In this document: piece after piece, positions 17,504 to 26,703 of the stretch
How the letters are laid out: each line of letters starts with the position of its first letter
Numbering within the stretch: position 1 is the first letter of the stretch
Assembly: GCF_011290685.1 (NCBI RefSeq)
Contig: NZ_JAANYN010000001.1
Location: 727,325 to 791,324, forward strand
Direction: 5' to 3'
DNA length: 64,000 nt
Source: Cyclobacterium plantarum
GTDB taxonomy: Bacteria; Bacteroidota; Bacteroidia; Cytophagales; Cyclobacteriaceae
The notes under the pieces: generated by a model
The model's input: only the letters and a program-made list of their open reading frames with translations
What the model was told of the DNA's origin: nothing
The model's database searches: none
Program-made: the position numbers and the translations under genes

Positions 17504-17644
17504 ACACCGGGTTTATTTGGTGTTTTACCACTTATCCATTGTAGTTTTTTTAAAATGCCTATCATTTGAATGCTGATGAGCGCCGTTTGCTCTCCCAATC
17601 CTGACTTCATTTCAGATGAGGAGCGGAGTTTCTTCTGATTTTTT

Positions 17645-17652
17645 TAATTTTG
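17645..17652 (+). promoter_or_regulatory. -7 promoter element for the HPP gene
   Basis: TAATTTTG matches TAnnTTTG. It lies 20 bases before the ATG at 17673 but downstream of the ATG at 17616, which argues that 17673 is the true start of the HPP gene. No clear -33 element. Confidence 0.5.
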
Positions 17653-17672
17653 CATGCCAATTAATCCTACAT

Positions 17673-18314
17673 ATGTCTTCAAAAAAAATTAAAAAAAGAT
17701 TACGAAAAGCTCGTTATATTATTTACAAAGAAACCAGCCATAACCCGATAGACAATCTATGGGCTTTTTTTGGCTCTTTGCTTGCGCTAAGTGTTATTGG
17801 TCTATTACAAATCTTGTTCAAAAATGGTGATAGTCAGGATTTGCTATTTCTAATCGGTGCCTTTGGTGCAACTTCTGTACTGCTTTTTGGAGCTACCAAT
17901 AGTCCCCTGGCCCAGCCCAGAAACATGATCTTTGGAAGCCTTATCTCTGCAATTATAGGGGTGTCCATTTACAAGTTATTTAATTCAAGTGATTTCCTTT
18001 GGTTGTCCCCTGCTTTAGCAGTTTCCCTATCTATTTTGGCCATGCAATACACCAAAACATTACATCCCCCGGGAGGAGCAATAGCCTTGATAGCAAATAT
18101 AGGGTCATCAGAAATTAAGGGAATGAGCTTTTTTTATGTGATTTATCCGGTATTGTCCGGAGTGGTCATACTTTTTATTGTGGCATTAATTTTCAACAAT
18201 ATTTCCAGGAACAGAATTTATCCCTATAGAAATGTTAATATTCGAAAACTGGGTTATCTCCAAAAAATTCTTTTTTGGAGAGCAGTAAGCCTACCCATAA
18301 AGAAGATAAAGTGA
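17673..18314 (+). CDS. HPP family membrane protein
   Basis: 213 residues from the ATG at 17673 (an upstream ATG at 17616 would add 19 residues lying over the promoter). A basic N-terminus is followed by at least four hydrophobic helices and the defining LHPPGGA motif near residue 131. HPP proteins are inner-membrane proteins; some have been linked to nitrite transport in chloroplasts and cyanobacteria, but the role in this organism is unknown. It stands alone, with no CBS domain. Confidence 0.85.
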   Translation: MSSKKIKKRLRKARYIIYKETSHNPIDNLWAFFGSLLALSVIGLLQILFKNGDSQDLLFLIGAFGATSVLLFGATNSPLAQPRNMIFGSLISAIIGVSIYKLFNSSDFLWLSPALAVSLSILAMQYTKTLHPPGGAIALIANIGSSEIKGMSFFYVIYPVLSGVVILFIVALIFNNISRNRIYPYRNVNIRKLGYLQKILFWRAVSLPIKKIK

Positions 18315-18627
18315 AGTTCTTGTAATCAGCGTTATTTCATTATGGAGAACAAACCCCGGTTATGAACCATGATTCAGGCAAAGAGAGGAGCACCCATTTA
18401 CCCGCCAAGGATTTGCTATGCCCGTTCAAAAAAAAATGGGTTCCCAACAAGAAGCCTTCTATAATTTTGTTGTCAGGCCCCTGGCTTTAGTGTCTCTGCA
18501 GCTCCCGGAATATATGGAATGATAAATTTTCAAACCTTAAAACAGTAATTGTCAGGTCACATTTTGAAAATGGCAAAGGAACCCAGGTAAAGGAGCCAGG
18601 CATCCTGGCATCTCCAAAGGATTAAAG
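18315..18627. other. intergenic region, nothing recognised
   Basis: 313 bases between the convergent HPP and metallopeptidase genes. I see no gene, tRNA, convincing terminator or repeat. Confidence 0.5.
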
Positions 18628-20076
18628 CTATTGCAAGAAAATCGCCCGCGGCCGCTCGGGGGATTTATCCATCACTTTTTCACCGTTTAATGCGGTTCCG
18701 ATCGAGATGGTCTGTAACTTCAGGCCATTGGCAAATGAAAGATCAACTTGCCGGGTATCACTAAATCTCATCAATGCTTCCCGGGAAAGGTTGATCTCGA
18801 TTTCCTGAAATACCGGAACGCGTTGGCAGCCTTCAGCTGAAGAGGTGTACAGATCGCTGCTGACAAGCGTTGTGGTCAACAGCCCCGGTGCCAGTGACTG
18901 CGGCCGAAATGCGCTTGATCCGGCGGTATACAGTGTGGATTTGCTGCGCTTGCCGCTATCGCCTACTTCTACCTGTAGGGCCAGGTCTACGCCTTGCTGA
19001 TCGCTGCCGGGAACGATCCTCTCACCATGCAGTCCGGTTTGCACGTTATTGTCCAGGTCCAGCAGCACCCAATAGTCGTTTTTGCGCTCGGTAAACAGCC
19101 CATTCGTTCCGATAAGAAAGATCAACTCGCCCGCTTCGGACAGCCGGTTGAACACCATTGTTTTGTACAGGTCAACGGATTTATCGGCTGCGGCAAAGCG
19201 TTCCCCCCTTTCGTCCAACAGGGATACAATGCGGTTTTGCATATCGGCCAACGGAAAGAAAAGATGCGCATATCGGGTGCGGGCAATATCACATTGCTCA
19301 ACTTCCAGTGTTCGACTCGAGGCCGAACTACCGGCACCGGACATCAGGTTGCCAAAATCGTTAAAATCGAGAAAGCCGCTGTTGCAAGCTACCCCATTAT
19401 CTCCATTTGCATGGCAGAGTCCGAGAACGTGTCCCAGTTCGTGGGCCAGCACCCGTTCCGTATTTCTGTGAACGTCTCCAAGTGCGTTAGGAAAAAATTC
19501 AAGGTCGCCGATTGCGAAAAAAGGCCGGGTTCCGGAATTGGCAAATGCGATACCGTTGATCGGGCTGTCTGTGCCATCGGCATTCACAAAGGACCGAACA
19601 GCGAGACCAGTTACCCCGGTAGGCTGCATATTCCAGTGGTTGTCGCATAGGATGGCCAGTTCTTCAAGTTCCGGCGTTAGTGCGGTATTGTTCACCACGA
19701 CGTCCCCTGCTGCCCCAGCGGAGAGGTCCGGATCGTCGAACAATCCGAAATGAGCGGTCGAACCGATAACGGGTCCCAACAGGATCTTACACTGTGTCCA
19801 GTTGCAAAGGCCTGCCCTCAGGTGCCGGTTTAGCAGTACCTCGCCAAAGGTTTCCTCGCAAAGCAGCGAAGGATCATCAATGGAAGGGGCTCCATTCAGG
19901 GCATTCCATTTCACCTGTAGCACGCGGAAAGGGACTTCTTCCGGCAAGATGGACGGGAGCTGTAAATCATCAGAACAGTGGGGACAACCGGGCGGAGGGG
20001 TGTCGCAGTTGCTGTTGAGCAGGAAGGCCATGGCGCAAATCCAAAACCTGATAAACGGATAGGTATTTCGTGTCAT
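18628..20076 (-). CDS. matrixin-like zinc metallopeptidase, probable lipoprotein
   Basis: 482 residues if started at the ATG at 20076, which directly precedes a signal sequence (hydrophobic FWICAMAFLL, then C24). A start at 20154 would bury the signal under 26 extra residues. The metzincin zinc motif HELGHVLGLCH lies near residues 212-222, and a Met-turn-like NLMSGAG follows about 20 residues later. It should be a secreted or surface-anchored protease. The C-terminal half (about 290-482) has no recognised domain and looks beta-rich. Lipidation is likely but the lipobox is not canonical. No partner gene is adjacent. Confidence 0.8.
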   Translation of the reverse strand: MTRNTYPFIRFWICAMAFLLNSNCDTPPPGCPHCSDDLQLPSILPEEVPFRVLQVKWNALNGAPSIDDPSLLCEETFGEVLLNRHLRAGLCNWTQCKILLGPVIGSTAHFGLFDDPDLSAGAAGDVVVNNTALTPELEELAILCDNHWNMQPTGVTGLAVRSFVNADGTDSPINGIAFANSGTRPFFAIGDLEFFPNALGDVHRNTERVLAHELGHVLGLCHANGDNGVACNSGFLDFNDFGNLMSGAGSSASSRTLEVEQCDIARTRYAHLFFPLADMQNRIVSLLDERGERFAAADKSVDLYKTMVFNRLSEAGELIFLIGTNGLFTERKNDYWVLLDLDNNVQTGLHGERIVPGSDQQGVDLALQVEVGDSGKRSKSTLYTAGSSAFRPQSLAPGLLTTTLVSSDLYTSSAEGCQRVPVFQEIEINLSREALMRFSDTRQVDLSFANGLKLQTISIGTALNGEKVMDKSPERPRAIFLQ

Positions 20077-20529
20077 TATTTGCGTAATTTCAAATTGAAA
20101 TCTAATGCATTTGCAATCGTTTTTTAGTTGCCATGCCCAACTACCCTCCTGCAAGTGAAATCTTGCGTGCTAAATAGCCTTCGTTCTTTGTAAAGTTTTG
20201 GCAGTGCTAGATTTCATGGTTTCAACCAAAAAAAGAATTTCTTAATTTAATGATATTTTTAATAGGGAAAAAGATTTTTATTTGAAAATCTAGTAGTAAA
20301 TTGCTTTTAATCAGAGAGTTGGGTATTTACTTATCCGGTTCTAATAGATTTTGCCGATTGTGAGTTTCATCACAGGCGATAAATTGTGTGATCAAAATAG
20401 ACTGCTCATACGGTTTTCTCATCTGTCAAACTTCCTGATTATTTGCGATTTACAAATTCACTGCGAATCCAATTGAATAAATCCGGTTAAACTTTTGACC
20501 AAGACTTACAACTATCAAAAGATCAAAGA
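20077..20529. other. intergenic region, nothing recognised
   Basis: About 450 AT-rich bases between the metallopeptidase start and the end of the decarboxylase gene, both on the minus strand. It must contain the metallopeptidase promoter. No strong terminator hairpin or repeat was found. Confidence 0.45.
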
Positions 20530-22314
20530 CTAAAACTTAGATTCTGGTGGCCAATTGGGGTTTTCTGTCTCGTCTTCTCCGATTGCGCCAGTCAGATGGG
20601 GCCATAAGACCTCAGGAGTATCTTTGGAGGGGATGCTGACTTCTACGACAAAATTCTCATTGGGCGTCTTCCTGATCTCCTCAAGTACAGTCCGTAGCTC
20701 GTCTACTGTACCTGCTTTTCTGCCAATACCACCCATCGCATCGGGTATTTTACTGTAGTTCCATCGTGGAATTTCATTGTACTTATAATTGGTATCCAAT
20801 AACTTGTCGGAGTAATCGACCGGAGGCTTTCTAAACGGGTTAGGGTTAACCAGGTATTGTTCGATCCCATAAATCCCGTTTACCAATACGAACACAACGG
20901 TATTGTGACCGTTTGCATGGTGTTCTGCGACAGCCTGGCAGGTCTCATGAAAGGCACCATCTCCCACGGCTACCATCACGCGCTTGTTAGGTACGGCAAA
21001 CTTTATTCCTGTAGCCGCCGGTACGGAGTAGCCGATCGCCAACCAGGCAGCCTGGGCCACAAAGCCGTTTCTTTCAGGAATTTTTACACCTTGTGCTCCG
21101 ATCAGGGGAAATCCGGCATCTACGACAAGTACGGTGTCTTTTTCCTTTTTGATATAGCTCTCCAATTCTTTAAAAAACGGTGTATAGCCCATGCCCTTAT
21201 CGCTCGTCTCAACCAGGGCCAGCCGCTTTAGCGCCGGATGGATGCCCTTCAAATTCAGTTTATGCGCAGTTTTAAATGCCTCAGTGAGCTCTAGGATAAA
21301 CGTTTTTAAATCCACCATTGGGAAAAACTCTGACCCTACAAACACCCCATCGTGGGCTGCCATAATGGTTCTGTCACTCCTGATGTTTTGGTTTTCCGTG
21401 TCCTTGCCAACGGTCCAGGCACCGATGCCGATGATCACCCCGTCATCGCCGACTAATTCATTGATTTGATCCTTTGTTAAGGTAACACAGCCGTCAAAAA
21501 ACGGATTATCTTCCGCGATACATGACTTGCCTAGGGCTGAGGTGACAAAGTGAATCCGCTCATTAGGCTGGGCATGTTGATCGTTGGTTACCTGAAGAAG
21601 TTCAAGGAATTCTTCTTGCAAGCCCAGGCGTTGCAATTCAATTCCAGCCCAGAATATTGATTTTGGCCTGCACCTGATCAACTTCATTGCAGCTGCTATG
21701 GCGTTGCTCACTTCACTTACAGTCACGACACGTCCTTTTCCTGAGCTCAATGATCCTTCCGGTGCATTACACGGCGCACGCCACACGTCTTCCGTCACTT
21801 CCAGGTAAACGGGTCGGCCGTGCGTAAGCAATGCCGTTAGTACCGAGTCTATTTGAAAAGGTGCCTGGGCAGCGTTGGTGATGCGCTCCGCAGCCACAGT
21901 TATCGGTCTGAACATGTGAATGTCGATAAATTCGTAGCCGGTAGTATGTGAGTACAAAAGCCCCACATTTTTCTCATTACTGTCTTCCTTATTCGTAGGC
22001 GCTCCATTGATCATCAAGATTGGTACTTTTTCTACGAAGCTGCCTGCAATCGTATTGAGTCCAGTGAACGGACCTACGCTATAGGTAACATATAGAGCAC
22101 TTGGCTTTCCTTTTACACGCGCGTAGCCATCGGCAGCAAATCCTGCAGTAATTTCATTGGAGTTATTGATTATTTTGATTGGAGAATCGCTATCGGAAAG
22201 AATGGTGTCGAGTAATGGTGCGGTATAATTTCCTGCCACACCAAACATATACGCTATTCCAAGCTCTTCCATGCGGGATTTTAGGTAACCCGCCACTGTC
22301 ATTTCAGTTTTCAT
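20530..22314 (-). CDS. thiamine-diphosphate-dependent 2-keto-acid decarboxylase
   Basis: 594 residues with the three-domain layout of the pyruvate/indolepyruvate decarboxylase family. The N-terminal Pyr domain has the catalytic glutamate E54 in SNEITAGFAADGYAR. The C-terminal PP domain has the thiamine-binding GDG...N motif at 451-479. The His-His-Thr motif typical of pyruvate and indolepyruvate decarboxylases reads S122-H123-T124, so the first histidine is replaced. The protein should remove CO2 from a 2-keto acid to give an aldehyde. The upstream gene on the same strand is a flavin amine oxidase that could supply the keto acid. Substrate is not predictable, and the missing histidine could mean altered chemistry. 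Confidence 0.85.
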   Translation of the reverse strand: MKTEMTVAGYLKSRMEELGIAYMFGVAGNYTAPLLDTILSDSDSPIKIINNSNEITAGFAADGYARVKGKPSALYVTYSVGPFTGLNTIAGSFVEKVPILMINGAPTNKEDSNEKNVGLLYSHTTGYEFIDIHMFRPITVAAERITNAAQAPFQIDSVLTALLTHGRPVYLEVTEDVWRAPCNAPEGSLSSGKGRVVTVSEVSNAIAAAMKLIRCRPKSIFWAGIELQRLGLQEEFLELLQVTNDQHAQPNERIHFVTSALGKSCIAEDNPFFDGCVTLTKDQINELVGDDGVIIGIGAWTVGKDTENQNIRSDRTIMAAHDGVFVGSEFFPMVDLKTFILELTEAFKTAHKLNLKGIHPALKRLALVETSDKGMGYTPFFKELESYIKKEKDTVLVVDAGFPLIGAQGVKIPERNGFVAQAAWLAIGYSVPAATGIKFAVPNKRVMVAVGDGAFHETCQAVAEHHANGHNTVVFVLVNGIYGIEQYLVNPNPFRKPPVDYSDKLLDTNYKYNEIPRWNYSKIPDAMGGIGRKAGTVDELRTVLEEIRKTPNENFVVEVSIPSKDTPEVLWPHLTGAIGEDETENPNWPPESKF

Positions 22315-22345
22315 GTTGATGATTTGGTTATAAAGTGATAAAAAA

Positions 22346-22448
22346 TGATACGGTCCCAGGGACCCGCTATTGCTCCTGACCAGATGTCTGGTCGGCCAGC
22401 AGGAGCGTTCCGGTAATCAGTAAATGACCTATTGCCGAGACCGTATCA
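22346..22448 (-). promoter_or_regulatory. structured intercistronic element of nested inverted repeats
   Basis: The gap between the amine oxidase and decarboxylase genes folds almost completely. Outer arms are TGATACGGTC (22346-22355) with GACCGTATCA (22439-22448). Inside are GCTCCTG (22372-22378) with CAGGAGC (22400-22406), and within that GACCAGA (22378-22384) with TCTGGTC (22387-22393). GGTCCC-A-GGGACC lies at 22352-22364. It lacks a T run, so it is more likely an RNA processing, stabilising or attenuating structure, or a repeat insertion, than a plain terminator. Confidence 0.5.
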
Positions 22449-22454
22449 TGGTGC

Positions 22455-24485
22455 TTAAGGTAAGTCGTAATGCGTCAATGTAATGCCATGTGAAACGCCA
22501 TCTGATTTGAGCTTTTGCCGAATATTTTCGCGAGCTTTTGACGGAGCGATTTCTTCGAACTCTTGAAAATTCGGATCGATATACGTTTTTATTTGCTCAA
22601 GGCTGTTCTTTTTGTAGAACTTACTTACGGCTTCTTCTGGTGTCTTCCCTGTTTTATCCTGGAATACGTCGCTGTATGCATTCAATCCCCATTTATTCAG
22701 CATGAGGTTGGCCGAACGCAGCGAACCTTCTACCCAGCCCTGATAATCTGAATAGGCTTCATTGCAGGTATATAAGTTCGGTAATGGTTCAATGAGTATT
22801 TCCTGAGTTTTGTCGTCTTCTGCGTGCAAAGCCCATTGGTGAACACCGTATCCAAATCTTTCGCTGGCTTCTTTATCTATAACCGTACTTCCGGCCCAGA
22901 TACGGGCACTGGTCAAGATAGGCTGAGGTATGTAGGTCACATTGAATACTTTCTTGAAATACTCAGTCGCCTTTTCCACCACCTTCTGCGAAGCGGCAAA
23001 AACTACCTGATTCTCTTTATCGTTTTCTTTCTCCTGCAGATCCGAAGTGAAAAGTGGTCCATTTTTTTGTAATGCCAACCAGTAATTGATATTCAGATAA
23101 TCGCAGTAAATGGTCAGAGCTGCCGGTTTTTCAGATTTACTGTTATTGATTTCATCAACTTTTTTCTGAATATCTTCCGGAATTGGTTGATTGTGTTCGG
23201 TCATGTATTGCTGATATTCCAGGGCAGCAGCCAAGGCATCATTCACCGCATAGAATGGATAAATAGAACCAACTGGCAAATCGGCAAAATTAGGACCGAA
23301 GTCGATAGCTCCTTTTCCAACCAGCGTCTCATTACACCACCAGGCCTTTGGGTAATACAAATTGATCTTGAGTAAAGGTTGGTTAGAGGCTGTTTGAAGC
23401 GTATTCCACAATTTATCTGACTTGCTTTTATTCAGCACATTGAAAGCATCAGATCTGATGAATAGCGTCTCCAATGCCAGCCTGGGTAGCGCCAGGATCA
23501 CCTTTTCTCCATGTATTTGACCCCTTTTTTCCTCCTCACAGTGTTTATTGGTGATCGTGTAATTAAGCTCATAGCCCTCCTTTCCAGATTGGATCAGACT
23601 GGTAACGGTCGTATTCAGGAATATGGATTTTTTGCCTATTTGCGCTGCCAGGGCATTGGGTAATGTGCTGAAGCCTTCACTCAAGGTGCGAAATTGTGGA
23701 TCGGCCGGAAATTCTTTCAGCAATTGGTAGGCAACTCCGCCATTCATTTGAGAGAGGAATGTGCCATTGAATCCGGATGATTGATACACCATATTAATGG
23801 CTTCATTGCTATAGCCCATTTCAGCGAAAAGATTCCATAGTGACCAGTCTTTCATGGTCACTCCCTCCCATTGGCAGCCGATGCGGAAATCTTGCCAATA
23901 GTCCGGCCCCTTGCGATCTTCGGCTTTGGGGTATTTGGCTGTAAAATCGGGATTTGCAGCCAGTATCTGATTATAAACAATATTGATAATCTCTGAGGGG
24001 CTCAGGGCAATTTCCTGCTCGGTAAGATTGTATAGTTGTGGCCAGAGACTATTCGCTTCGTTTTGTTTAAAGGGAACCCCTCTGAAGTACAATTTATTGT
24101 TCCCCCCACTTTGCATGGGAAAAGGAACGATCTGTCTGGCGATAAGCTCCTCTCCCGGATTGGGTTTACCGCTCTCATCAGCTGTTGGCAATGTCATAAA
24201 CAGCGCCATCAGGTTATCCATACTGTCAAAAGTAAAGCGCATGCCGCCTTCCTCCTCTTTGACAGTGGCACCCTCAAACTTGATCAGGTCAGAGTCTAGT
24301 CTACCTCCGGTACGATTAAGTTTTTCAAGAATTACGATTTCGTCAGGTGAATAGCCTTTCTCGTTGATTAACCGCCATGCCGTATATAGACCCGCCATAC
24401 CGGCTCCTACAATTACCACGGGGGCTTTTTTTGGTACCTGGTGACCTTCAGGATGTTTTAGATGCTTAACTTTAAAGTGTGCCAT
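22455..24485 (-). CDS. FAD-dependent amine / L-amino-acid oxidase family protein
   Basis: 676 residues. The N-terminal dinucleotide-binding motif is GAGMAG at 27-32, with E54 at the end of the second strand and the amine-oxidase signature RTGGR at 58-62. A long substrate domain follows, and a C-terminal FAD segment (EAYSDYQGWVEGSL) closes the fold. Family members oxidise amines or amino acids, releasing ammonia and hydrogen peroxide; tryptophan monooxygenases are relatives. It begins 34 bases after the heme-binding-like gene and precedes the 2-keto-acid decarboxylase, so an amino acid to keto acid to aldehyde route is a reasonable inference. There is no signal peptide. Confidence 0.88.
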   Translation of the reverse strand: MAHFKVKHLKHPEGHQVPKKAPVVIVGAGMAGLYTAWRLINEKGYSPDEIVILEKLNRTGGRLDSDLIKFEGATVKEEEGGMRFTFDSMDNLMALFMTLPTADESGKPNPGEELIARQIVPFPMQSGGNNKLYFRGVPFKQNEANSLWPQLYNLTEQEIALSPSEIINIVYNQILAANPDFTAKYPKAEDRKGPDYWQDFRIGCQWEGVTMKDWSLWNLFAEMGYSNEAINMVYQSSGFNGTFLSQMNGGVAYQLLKEFPADPQFRTLSEGFSTLPNALAAQIGKKSIFLNTTVTSLIQSGKEGYELNYTITNKHCEEEKRGQIHGEKVILALPRLALETLFIRSDAFNVLNKSKSDKLWNTLQTASNQPLLKINLYYPKAWWCNETLVGKGAIDFGPNFADLPVGSIYPFYAVNDALAAALEYQQYMTEHNQPIPEDIQKKVDEINNSKSEKPAALTIYCDYLNINYWLALQKNGPLFTSDLQEKENDKENQVVFAASQKVVEKATEYFKKVFNVTYIPQPILTSARIWAGSTVIDKEASERFGYGVHQWALHAEDDKTQEILIEPLPNLYTCNEAYSDYQGWVEGSLRSANLMLNKWGLNAYSDVFQDKTGKTPEEAVSKFYKKNSLEQIKTYIDPNFQEFEEIAPSKARENIRQKLKSDGVSHGITLTHYDLP

Positions 24486-24519
24486 TTTTTATGATTTGGG
24501 TTTATAAAAATACTGGTGA

Positions 24520-25452
24520 TTATACTACCTTTTGTAAGGTATTGATGCTGACATGTGGCCATTCAATACCAAAGAAGTTGAGAATGACCCTCTGGGTATA
24601 CTGAAGCCTTAAAACCGGATCGCCGTTCGAATCCTTGTCGGCTAATTCCTGTATCCAAAACGTAGCATTCAACTTGGTGGCGTCTGCCTGCTTTTTAATA
24701 AAAGGAATACTGGAAATACCACCGGAGTCAATAGTGGAATCAAACATCAGCTCGGTGGTTTTTACAATAGTGACACCCTGATTGGCTTTGTTAAGCAAGT
24801 CGTTCGGAATGGTAGGGTCGAAAACTCCCTTAAAAAGATTTTCATGAAAATGCTTATACGGAGCCAGGTAAGGGTTATCGAGCTTTTTGAAACCTACCGG
24901 TAATCCGCTTTCCTGAGGAATTGTCGGGGCACCATCAATCGTTCGTGCCTTTCCCAAAGCCAACATTGAATTGCCATGTGGGATAGCACCAAGTCTTGCG
25001 ATGTCGTAACCAGTAGTAGCCAGGTTCGTCATGTGTAAAAATAAGCCGGGCTCATGGTGTATGGGTAGGTTAGGGGGGCCTGCTTCCCCACTTTCCGGAA
25101 AGTCCATAGCCGCGATTTGGGTGATAGACTGATCGTAATCCAGCGTGGCTACGAACTGATCCGTGTTTTCAGGTTCGTTGAGGTCTATGCCTCTATTTGG
25201 AACTCCCTTATCCACCAAACCAAACTGGTGTTTTTCATTGTATTGATTAAGCAGCAGCCTGTAGTTAAGCGAAGACCCATCCTTAATGAAGGGAAGCGCG
25301 ATCATGTTCCAACCATGACCGGGTAGATTTGGGACATTTGTCCAAACGCCTGTCAATTGTTTAAGAGGGCCGAGAGCGTCTTCGTCCTCCGGGGCATGCT
25401 TTAACGTTCTGCCTTGGTCGAGCATTTCCTTGAATTTTTTTGTGGTTAGCAT
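24520..25452 (-). CDS. heme-binding-protein-like beta-barrel protein
   Basis: 310 residues. The segment from about residue 28 (GPLKQLTGVWTN), the NRGIDL motif, HHEPGLFLHM near 138-147 and GAIPHGNS near 160-167 match a nitrobindin/lipocalin-like family often annotated as heme-binding. The family role is uncertain; histidines H138/H139 could be ligands but this is not shown. It is the first gene of a three-gene minus-strand cluster with the amine oxidase and the decarboxylase. A heme protein next to a peroxide-producing oxidase could deal with peroxide, but that is speculation. Confidence 0.6.
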   Translation of the reverse strand: MLTTKKFKEMLDQGRTLKHAPEDEDALGPLKQLTGVWTNVPNLPGHGWNMIALPFIKDGSSLNYRLLLNQYNEKHQFGLVDKGVPNRGIDLNEPENTDQFVATLDYDQSITQIAAMDFPESGEAGPPNLPIHHEPGLFLHMTNLATTGYDIARLGAIPHGNSMLALGKARTIDGAPTIPQESGLPVGFKKLDNPYLAPYKHFHENLFKGVFDPTIPNDLLNKANQGVTIVKTTELMFDSTIDSGGISSIPFIKKQADATKLNATFWIQELADKDSNGDPVLRLQYTQRVILNFFGIEWPHVSINTLQKVV

Positions 25453-26415
25453 TAAAGTGTACGTTTAAGTAAATGATGCATAGGGGGTACATAATTAGTT
25501 TTCCCAAGCTTCGAATAAAATTTAATTTTCCTACTCTGGTTCAAAATTGGCGTTTTGGATTCCGCCTATTTAATAATGTTTTTTATTTTCTACTTTTTGA
25601 AAATATCATTTGCCGCAATGAGTGGATAAACCATTAGCTTTCGCAGACTATTTGCGTAAGAATTATAATTGAACCCTGCCAAAAGCACCAAGCCAGGGTG
25701 CGGGAGGCGTTTGTGGAGTCCTTTTTTCCTGGTTTTTCCCAACCTTCTTTAAATGTACTCAATAATATTTATTTTGCATGATTTCCGACGGAAAAAAGCA
25801 TAGATTATACGGAGGGGGTGCCTTTTTTCAGATGTTTGTTCGTTGCGTTAGGAAACCACGTTGAAAGCAAATCCCATAATCCGATCGCTTACCAACACCT
25901 GATGCATGGCCTATCTTTCCCAGTCGTTAGCGTTCGACTTCTCGTGTGTTTCCGGCAGCATTCCTTGAGGCACACCGGGTCATTCAATATTTCGCCAAAT
26001 GCCATTTACATACAACGACTACAGGGCATATTTTTCCGGGAATCACTGCTATGCCTTAAGCTGGAATGGTGATATACGAGTGTGTGGAATTCTCTTTTGC
26101 CAGAATAGTAGGGGTTTAACGCATTTAGAGACAGTTTAACCTTCCTGCTAACGCATTATTCTGGGGTCCATTTCTTCCGGTATATCCAGTGAATTTATCC
26201 GAGACGATGGAGGACAAGGCAAGCGTTTTGGGCCGGGTAGGCGGGACTAGCCCGAGCGGAAGCGTAAACCTTGCCTACTGGCAGGCAAGTACCAGATTAG
26301 GTTGGGGTGGATTGGGATCGTGTCGATTCATGGGCCCGAGCGTTAAAAATTCGTCCCGAATGGAGTATTTTAGCGATTTACCAGGCTGCAAGGCGACTCC
26401 CGGCGACTCGAAATG
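25453..26415. other. gene-free region between the oxidase cluster and tRNA-Ser
   Basis: Nearly 1 kb with no convincing gene. Short frames at 25818-26072 and 26189-26416 have no family features. The part from about 26180 to 26410 is visibly GC-richer than its flanks and carries a hairpin, CTTGCCT (26270-26276) with AGGCAAG (26283-26289). The left part should contain the promoter of the oxidase cluster. Confidence 0.5.
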
Positions 26416-26447
26416 AAAATAGCCAAGCAATCAGCTTGGCTATTTTT
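26416..26447 (-). terminator. terminator of tRNA-Ser
   Basis: A 12-bp stem, AAAATAGCCAAG (26416-26427) with CTTGGCTATTTT (26435-26446), lies directly downstream of the tRNA on the minus strand and is followed by a T-rich tract. Confidence 0.8.
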
Positions 26448-26450
26448 GTG

Positions 26451-26535
26451 CAGAGGAGGAGGGATTCGAACCCCCGGTACCTCGCGGTACAACGGTTTTC
26501 AAGACCGCCGCAATCGACCACTCTGCCACTCCTCT
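26451..26535 (-). tRNA. tRNA-Ser (anticodon UGA)
   Basis: 85 bases that fold as a class II tRNA. The acceptor stem is AGAGGAG paired with CTCCTCT, with a G discriminator base. The D-arm contains GGCAGAGTGGT, the anticodon loop reads CTTGAAA (anticodon TGA), a long variable arm follows, and the T-arm has GTTCGAATC. CCA is not encoded. It is read from the minus strand. Confidence 0.95.
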
Positions 26536-26703
26536 TAATGGTTCTTTTTTTCTTTGTCGTTACAGTTAACAGATCAAGTCTTACTGATTTCCGACGTTCA
26601 ATAATCCCAAAACACTCATTTGATGTGTTTCGGTTTGCAAAGGTAGACCTATTTCCAAATTATTCAAATCTAATGCCAGTAAAATGTATGAAAAATGCCT
26701 AAT

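Noticed and set aside
18994-19650. 218-codon frame opposite the metallopeptidase gene
   Set aside because: Antisense shadow; the minus strand encodes the zinc-binding motif.
26307-26702. 131-codon frame across tRNA-Ser
   Set aside because: It reads through the antisense of the tRNA, giving the familiar spurious RRRDSNPRYLAVQRF peptide.
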